30,231 nt of DNA from an uncultured Clostridia bacterium (GTDB lineage: Bacteria > Bacillota > Clostridia > Oscillospirales > Acutalibacteraceae). Of this stretch, positions 25,450 to 30,231 are shown one piece after another. Made by a program: the position numbers and the translations under genes. Under the pieces are notes generated by a model. The model ran no database searches, was not told the DNA's origin, and saw only the letters and a program-made list of their open reading frames with translations. Numbering within the stretch: the stretch's first letter is position 1; the number at the start of each line of letters is the position of its first letter. The DNA lies in contig CALFPM010000134.1 in the NCBI GenBank assembly GCA_937919155.1, positions 1 to 30,231 on the forward strand. The letters run 5' to 3'.

Positions 25450-27555
25450 ATGAGAAATCTGATTTTAAGAAACACCCCCGACATTGCAGATATTTTTGAA
25501 CTGCGTGAAATTGAAAGCGCAGGCGGATTTGATACATATGAAGTTTTCTGCGAGAACGGAAAAATTGTTATCTGCGGTAACTGCAAAATCAGCCAGGCTA
25601 TGGGTTACTATGCCTATCTGAAGAAATATTGCGGTGTCAACATTTCTCACTGCGGCAACAGGGATTTTTCCGTTTCATCCGCTCCCCTTTTTGAAGGCAG
25701 ACTCACAAAGGTTATAAAGCAAAAAAAGCGTGCTTATATGAATTATTGCACCCTCGGCTATTCTTTCGCTTTCTGGAAATGGGACAAATGGGAAAAAGAA
25801 ATTGACTTTATGGCAATGAACGGCATCAACATGCCCCTTTCCGTTGTCGGCAGCGAAGCAGTGTGGTATTACACAATGCGCGATTTTACCTACAGCGAAA
25901 CAGGCGCGCTTTCTTTCCTTTCAGGTCCCGGATTCTGGCCCTGGCAGCTGATGACAAACATCACAGGTTATTTCAGCCTTACGGATGTTAAATATATTGA
26001 AAGCCGTCTTGAACTCGGGAAGAAAATCATCGACCGTGAAGTTGAACTCGGAATGACTCCCATCCAGCAGGGCTTTGCAGGCACGGTGCCTGCAACATTC
26101 ACAAAGCTTTTCAACAAGGTTCGCCTGAGAATGGTGCCTTCCTGGTGCAACTTCCCCATTACCTATCAACTTGATCCTACTGACCCGATTTTCAAGAAAT
26201 TCGGCAAAGCATTGCTCGAAAAACAGCGTCAGCTTTTCGGCACATATCATTATTATGCCTGCGATCCGTTTCACGAAAACGCACCCTCTGTCAAAACAAG
26301 GGACTATCTCTGGAAGGTCGGACGCGCTGTTGACACCCTGTATCAGGAGTTTGACAAAGACTCTGTGTGGGTAATGCAGAGTTGGTCGCTCAAGGAGCAA
26401 ATTGTCAAAGCCGTTCCCAAGGAAAGACTTCTTATCCTTGACCTTGACGGCACAAAACACAAAGAAACTGACAACTTCTGGGGTTATGATTTTGTGCTTG
26501 GAAACATTCACAATTTCGGCGACAGAAACACTCTTCACGGCAGCATTCAGGCTCTTGCAGACAATGCATTCGCCGCTCTCAATTGTGAAAACTGCGTTGG
26601 AACAGGTCTGTTTATGGAAGGTATTTTCCAGAACCCTCTCTACTATGATCTTGCTTTTCAGATGCTCACAGAAGACGGTGCAATCAATCTTGACGAATGG
26701 CTCAGGGACTATGCTTACCGCCGCTACGGAAGCAAGGAAAAATGCCTTGTTGACGCAATGATGCTTCTCAAAGAAAGTTGCTACAGTAAAAACTGCACCG
26801 GCAGAGAAACGGGTTCGGTCATTTGTGCACGCCCCACAACAGACCTGAAGCACACCGCGCCAAACGATTTCCGCGAACTTCGTTACGATAACAAAACCCT
26901 TTTCAAAGCAGCAGAACTTCTTCTCAGCGCTGAAAACGCGACTAAAGACGGCTTTGCTTTTGACGCCTGCGACCTTGTGCGTCAGGTAATGAGCAACTAT
27001 GTTTCGAATCTTTACGATAAGGTTATGTACGGTTTCTACAACAAGGATGTAAGCATTTTTGAACGCTCATCAAATGCATTTCTGAAAATCAGCCTTGAAG
27101 TGGACGACCTGCTCCAGACCAGACCCGAACTCACACTTCACGAGCATCTCAAGGAAGCAAGAGAGCTTGCTTTCACCGAAAAAGATCAGCAGAATTTTGA
27201 GCTGAATCTTCTTGCTCAGATTACCGTCTGGGGTCCCATGGCTAACTCCGTTAACTATGACTATGCCTGGAAAGAATGGGGCGGACTCATCAAAACATAT
27301 TACAGCAAACGCTGGCAAAGCTTTTTTGAAAGACTTGCTTATGAATTCCCAAGGCGCGGCAAATTTTCCACCACAACAAGGAAGCAGCATTGCGAGCGCA
27401 ACATTTACAGAGGCAGCCAATTCTACAAAAGCTATGCCGAATTTGAACGCAAGTGGCTTTCAACTGCAAATCCTGATGCACCTGTTGACGGCAACACAGT
27501 TGAGATGGCGCGAAATATGCTTGAAAAATATAAGAGAGCAATTCTTGAAGATTAA
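25450..27555 (+). CDS. Alpha-N-acetylglucosaminidase, glycoside hydrolase family 89
   Basis: A 701-residue GH89 enzyme, homologous to human NAGLU, which releases terminal alpha-linked GlcNAc (for example alpha-1,4-GlcNAc on gastric-type mucin or heparan-type glycans). The family core is obvious: AYMNYCTLGYSFAFWKW (95-111), WEKEIDFMAMNGINMPL (114-130), the DPFHEN segment with likely acid/base E276, and the MEGIFQNP segment with likely nucleophile E390, both assigned by alignment from memory to human E316 and E446. An N-terminal GH89 small domain comes first and an all-helical C-terminal domain last. There is no signal peptide, lipobox or dockerin, so it is predicted to be intracellular, unlike many characterised bacterial GH89 enzymes. 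AGGTGA precedes the ATG. It is monocistronic with its own promoter and terminator. Confidence 0.93.
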   Translation: MRNLILRNTPDIADIFELREIESAGGFDTYEVFCENGKIVICGNCKISQAMGYYAYLKKYCGVNISHCGNRDFSVSSAPLFEGRLTKVIKQKKRAYMNYCTLGYSFAFWKWDKWEKEIDFMAMNGINMPLSVVGSEAVWYYTMRDFTYSETGALSFLSGPGFWPWQLMTNITGYFSLTDVKYIESRLELGKKIIDREVELGMTPIQQGFAGTVPATFTKLFNKVRLRMVPSWCNFPITYQLDPTDPIFKKFGKALLEKQRQLFGTYHYYACDPFHENAPSVKTRDYLWKVGRAVDTLYQEFDKDSVWVMQSWSLKEQIVKAVPKERLLILDLDGTKHKETDNFWGYDFVLGNIHNFGDRNTLHGSIQALADNAFAALNCENCVGTGLFMEGIFQNPLYYDLAFQMLTEDGAINLDEWLRDYAYRRYGSKEKCLVDAMMLLKESCYSKNCTGRETGSVICARPTTDLKHTAPNDFRELRYDNKTLFKAAELLLSAENATKDGFAFDACDLVRQVMSNYVSNLYDKVMYGFYNKDVSIFERSSNAFLKISLEVDDLLQTRPELTLHEHLKEARELAFTEKDQQNFELNLLAQITVWGPMANSVNYDYAWKEWGGLIKTYYSKRWQSFFERLAYEFPRRGKFSTTTRKQHCERNIYRGSQFYKSYAEFERKWLSTANPDAPVDGNTVEMARNMLEKYKRAILED

Positions 27556-27560
27556 AATTA

Positions 27561-27595
27561 AAGACACCTTGATTAAAAGTCAAGGTGTCTTTTTT
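27561..27595 (+). terminator. Terminator of the GH89 gene
   Basis: 12-bp arms, AAGACACCTTGA (27561-27572) and TCAAGGTGTCTT (27580-27591), a 7-nt loop and a T-run to 27595, six bases after the stop. Confidence 0.9.
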
Positions 27596-27618
27596 GCTTT
27601 AATCCGATTATAAACAAA

Positions 27619-27640
27619 GCCCCCGACCGAAGTCGGGGGC
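27619..27640 (-). terminator. Terminator of the dockerin-protein gene (UUCG tetraloop)
   Basis: 9-bp GC-rich arms (GCCCCCGAC/GTCGGGGGC). On the minus-strand RNA the loop is C(UUCG)G, a very stable tetraloop, followed by UUUGUUUAU. This orientation fits termination of the dockerin gene, whose stop lies 18 bp away. Confidence 0.8.
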
Positions 27641-27657
27641 TGTTTTAATTGGGTTAA

Positions 27658-30069
27658 TTAGTCGGGTTCTACAATGGGACCGTGTACATTCTGATCAATT
27701 ACATCAGCAATGCCGTCATCGTTAAGGTCAACCTCTACAAGTGTGTAGTGGCTCTTGATAAGCTGTAAGTCTTCCCAGTCAACGCTACCGTTATGAGTAA
27801 CGTCAGCTGCTTCGAACTTAGCCTGACCCATAAGGGCTGATGTGGCTTCATTATTGTTGATGTACATTGTGATTGCTGCAACGTCAGTACCGTCAATACG
27901 TGTATCACCGTTGATATCACCGTAAAGAACTGCGAAGCATCTGAATCTCAGCGAGTTCTCATAACGTCCGTCAATTCTTGCGTCAGTACCTGAACCACGT
28001 GATGAGTTTGATCTTGAGATTGTGTTGTTGCCGCCAACTGCCATACCGGTAAGCTTAAGGCCAAGTGAATCGATAACTTGCTGAGCTGTAAGTGTACCGT
28101 CACCGAAGCCTATGCCTTCCTTGAGGCCGTAGATGTGAGATTCCTGAATCTGGTTCTTATAAACCGTGGGAAGGATTGTTACGATATTTCCTGATTCAGG
28201 GTTCTGGCTGAGGCTGGGATTTGAGAAGTAAACAAGGTTCTCAATTGCCTTGTTAAGGCTAGCAGATGCAAGACCGATTTCGCTCTGGTTTTCTGAGTCG
28301 TAGTTCTGTCTGCTGTTGGGAGCCTTATCATATGCGCTGCCATCGAAGTCTGTGTAAACAAGAGCATCGGTAAGAGCTGTGCGAAGCTCTGCGAGACCTG
28401 ATTTAACACCGAACTGAGGATCTTCAATGTAAGGATCGTTAAGGATAGCTTCAGCCATTGCTACGAATGCGTCAATCTGAACCCAATCTGCAAAGCCTGT
28501 GAAATCAACAAGCTGCTGCCATGCCTTGAGAACGCCTTCATATGCCTGAGTAAGCATTGACTGAGTGATACCGGAAGCAAGGATGTTGCCGCCCTTTGAT
28601 GCAGTATAAACATCCTCTGCAAAGTCATAAGCGTTTCTGAACTTCTCATATGAAGCTGTTGTATACATCTTAACAACTGCAGGTGTACCGTCTTCGTTGT
28701 AAACCTGATTGCCGTCTTCATCATACTGGAAGCCGTAGTTTCTGCCCTTAGCGCCCATATATGAGTCAGCTGTAAGATCAAGAACCCACTTAATCATTGT
28801 TGTTTCAGCTGTAAGAGAACGGCCTGCTTCTGCAGTTTCAAGTCTCCATGAGCATTCGTCAATTTCGTTAAGAAGCTGAACTCTGTTATCATAAAGAGCT
28901 GTGATGTATGCATAGTAACCGTTATGGATAGCAATGATCATTTCGTCTTCATAGGTGTCATTGCTTGCCATTGCCTTACGGGCACGTGTTGCGATATCAG
29001 AAGCACTGAGATTGGGAATTGCAGAGTGAGTATATGTGCCGTTTGTGAAGCTCATTGAGCCGTCTGTGATGAACTTGAACTTGGGTCTCTTAAGAAGATA
29101 ACCTGTTGTTCCGTTTGTCTGTTCGTTGCCGTCTTCAATTGTATACTCTTCGTATGTGAAGCCGTTTGCTGCAAGCCATGTTGTGATTGCGTTGTAGTGG
29201 TCGGGAGTAAGAGTGTTCCACTGAAGTGAACCGTTGTAATCACCGTCAGCATTAAGAGTGATATCGAAATCAAGAGTGCCGAGGATGAGTCTTATAATCT
29301 GTTCTGTATCTTCAACTGAAAGAGTAACGTTCTGTTCGGGGTCATTACCTGCTTCAACAGCCATTGCGAGCTGTTCAAAGTTTGCTTCTGTGAATGAAGC
29401 AACGTTATAACCTGTAATTGTTTTACCTGAAAGCTTGCTTATGAAGCCGTCTTTAAGACCGGCTGCAAGACTGCGAGCATTCTTTGCTGCGTCAACATCA
29501 AAGTTTGTGAATGTTCTTGTATCGCCCGCATTGAGGTAGGGATACATTGTGTTATCGGGAACTGAAGGATCACCGTCAGCGTAGTATGTTTTATCGCCTT
29601 CGGTTACTTCTGATGTGAGGTATCTGCCGTCTCCGTTGGTGTCAAGAAGACCTCTTGTCTTAAGCTGTGACTCAACATAGAACATATACCATTCGCCGTA
29701 TGCATTGCCAAGGTCATTAACGAAGCCTTTGTATTCGCCGATGAAGCTTTCAGCTGCATCTCTTGCATCTTTTTCATTGTTATAGTAATGACCATTTTCA
29801 CCGAAGTCTTCGAATGCAAAGAATCTGTAGTCATCATCATAGTTTACGAAAGGATTAGATGCTGTTCTTGTTGTGAGCTGAGCATATGAGAAGCCTGAAT
29901 ATTCGTTATAAGGACGACCTTCCTCATCGGTTGTGGGATTGATATTCTTCGCTGACATGAGGTAATCATCTGTGAAGTAAACTGTGTATGTGTATGTTCT
30001 TTCTTCCTCAGGAAGAGTATCATCAACACATTCAGTTTTGTAGTAAGACTGCTTGAGTTCTTCAAGCTC
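27658..30069 (-). CDS. Large extracellular dockerin-containing protein, 5' end missing
   Basis: About 800 residues of a modular surface or secreted protein read in from the right. Most of it is helical or mixed, with two stretches resembling FIVAR-type helical repeats (around [20 protein letters not shown] and the following [15 protein letters not shown]); no catalytic domain is recognised. The C-terminus is a type I dockerin: calcium loops [13 protein letters not shown] and [13 protein letters not shown] (about 27925-27765). A third loop-like [13 protein letters not shown] lies just before the end. Dockerins bind cohesins on scaffoldins, so this protein probably joins a cellulosome-like or cell-surface complex. 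The N-terminus, including any signal peptide, is lost: upstream of ~30069 the frame runs through antisense of an ABC-ATPase gene and is not part of it. Confidence 0.8.
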   Translation of the reverse strand, partial: ELEELKQSYYKTECVDDTLPEEERTYTYTVYFTDDYLMSAKNINPTTDEEGRPYNEYSGFSYAQLTTRTASNPFVNYDDDYRFFAFEDFGENGHYYNNEKDARDAAESFIGEYKGFVNDLGNAYGEWYMFYVESQLKTRGLLDTNGDGRYLTSEVTEGDKTYYADGDPSVPDNTMYPYLNAGDTRTFTNFDVDAAKNARSLAAGLKDGFISKLSGKTITGYNVASFTEANFEQLAMAVEAGNDPEQNVTLSVEDTEQIIRLILGTLDFDITLNADGDYNGSLQWNTLTPDHYNAITTWLAANGFTYEEYTIEDGNEQTNGTTGYLLKRPKFKFITDGSMSFTNGTYTHSAIPNLSASDIATRARKAMASNDTYEDEMIIAIHNGYYAYITALYDNRVQLLNEIDECSWRLETAEAGRSLTAETTMIKWVLDLTADSYMGAKGRNYGFQYDEDGNQVYNEDGTPAVVKMYTTASYEKFRNAYDFAEDVYTASKGGNILASGITQSMLTQAYEGVLKAWQQLVDFTGFADWVQIDAFVAMAEAILNDPYIEDPQFGVKSGLAELRTALTDALVYTDFDGSAYDKAPNSRQNYDSENQSEIGLASASLNKAIENLVYFSNPSLSQNPESGNIVTILPTVYKNQIQESHIYGLKEGIGFGDGTLTAQQVIDSLGLKLTGMAVGGNNTISRSNSSRGSGTDARIDGRYENSLRFRCFAVLYGDINGDTRIDGTDVAAITMYINNNEATSALMGQAKFEAADVTHNGSVDWEDLQLIKSHYTLVEVDLNDDGIADVIDQNVHGPIVEPD

Positions 30070-30231
30070 CGCGAAGCATTTCATAATCCCATCAAGAGCT
30101 ATTCTCACGGTATGAAACAAAAATGTATGGTAATCAGCGCGTTGATTCATAACCCGAAGGTATGGGTACTCGACGAGCCTTTGACGGGGCTTGACCCGAC
30201 CAGTTCTTGGCAAATCAAAGAATGTATGCGC
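30049..30231 (+). CDS. ABC transporter ATP-binding protein, fragment
   Basis: 61 codons, open at the right window edge. They read LLEFFKL, then [13 protein letters not shown] (ABC signature in its S-x-G-M-K-Q variant), [20 protein letters not shown] (Walker B with catalytic Glu, and D-loop) and the start of the next helix. This resembles single-domain ABC exporter ATPases of Bacillota. The Walker A and N-terminal half are absent because the sequence to the left is the antisense of the dockerin gene. Codons such as ACG, CCG, GCG and TTG resemble those at the left end of the window and not the core, so this probably comes from another genome. Confidence 0.8.
   Translation, partial: MLEFFKLREAFHNPIKSYSHGMKQKCMVISALIHNPKVWVLDEPLTGLDPTSSWQIKECMR

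Noticed and set aside
25921..26853. 310-codon minus-strand ORF opposite GH89
   Set aside because: It is antisense to the GH89 catalytic region and has no plausible domain.
30070..30213. Extension of the dockerin ORF to a TTG start at 30213 (protein beginning MPRTGRV)
   Set aside because: The opposite strand of this stretch encodes ABC signature and Walker B motifs, so this extension is antisense to a real gene fragment and only happens to be open.
1..30231. tRNA or rRNA genes, CRISPR arrays, insertion sequences, phage genes
   Set aside because: I saw no spaced direct-repeat arrays, transposase or integrase motifs, tRNA cloverleaf with a T-loop consensus, or rRNA segments on either strand.

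Overview
The window looks like a piece of an uncultured, spore-forming gut Clostridia genome (Bacillota; Oscillospirales/Ruminococcaceae-like is my best guess). The support is spo0A and spoIVB, the Gram-positive replicase PolC, the MEP isoprenoid genes ispC and ispG, a C-terminal dockerin, and purine-rich ribosome binding sites before most genes. It is probably a metagenome contig. Both ends appear to be joined to DNA from another genome: threonine is mostly ACG in about 1-1270 but mostly ACA from lepA onward, and both joins sit inside genes.

Layout. About 1-1284 (+): the tail of an unknown gene (perhaps MoxR), a DUF58 protein and the N-terminal part of a BatA-like protein, fused in frame at a shared Leu-Ile-Ile-Asp-Ala-Ser stretch to lepA lacking its first ~100 codons. 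1267-4651 (+): lepA, a terminator, hemW and a small secreted protein of unknown function. 4699-6788 (-): spoIVB then spo0A, the classical sporulation pair. 6789-7162: a regulatory intergenic region with a promoter, a candidate ~105-nt small RNA and a CsoR-controlled copper promoter. 7163-9945 (+): csoR and copA, with copZ fused in frame to the end of copA. 9958-25218 (-): a long series pyrH-frr-uppS-cdsA-ispC-rseP-ispG-polC-acyltransferase-DUF6320 protein, then M20 peptidase-glycerate kinase, which have their own promoter. 25450-27552 (+): a GH89 alpha-N-acetylglucosaminidase. 27658-~30069 (-): a large dockerin protein, cut at its 5' end. ~30049-30231 (+): part of an unrelated ABC transporter ATPase.

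How the genes work together. The minus-strand block couples ribosome recycling (frr), UMP synthesis (pyrH), isoprenoid precursors (ispC, ispG), undecaprenyl-PP (uppS), CDP-diacylglycerol (cdsA), site-2 proteolysis (rseP) and chromosome replication (polC), which is a common growth and envelope cluster. csoR-copAZ is a self-contained copper sensing, chaperoning and export unit. GH89 and the dockerin protein point to a glycan-degrading lifestyle.

I found no new defence system, mobile element, CRISPR array, tRNA or rRNA. The most interesting items are the copA-copZ fusion with an internal start, the candidate small RNA before csoR, the acyltransferase/DUF6320 pair, and the two chimeric junctions.
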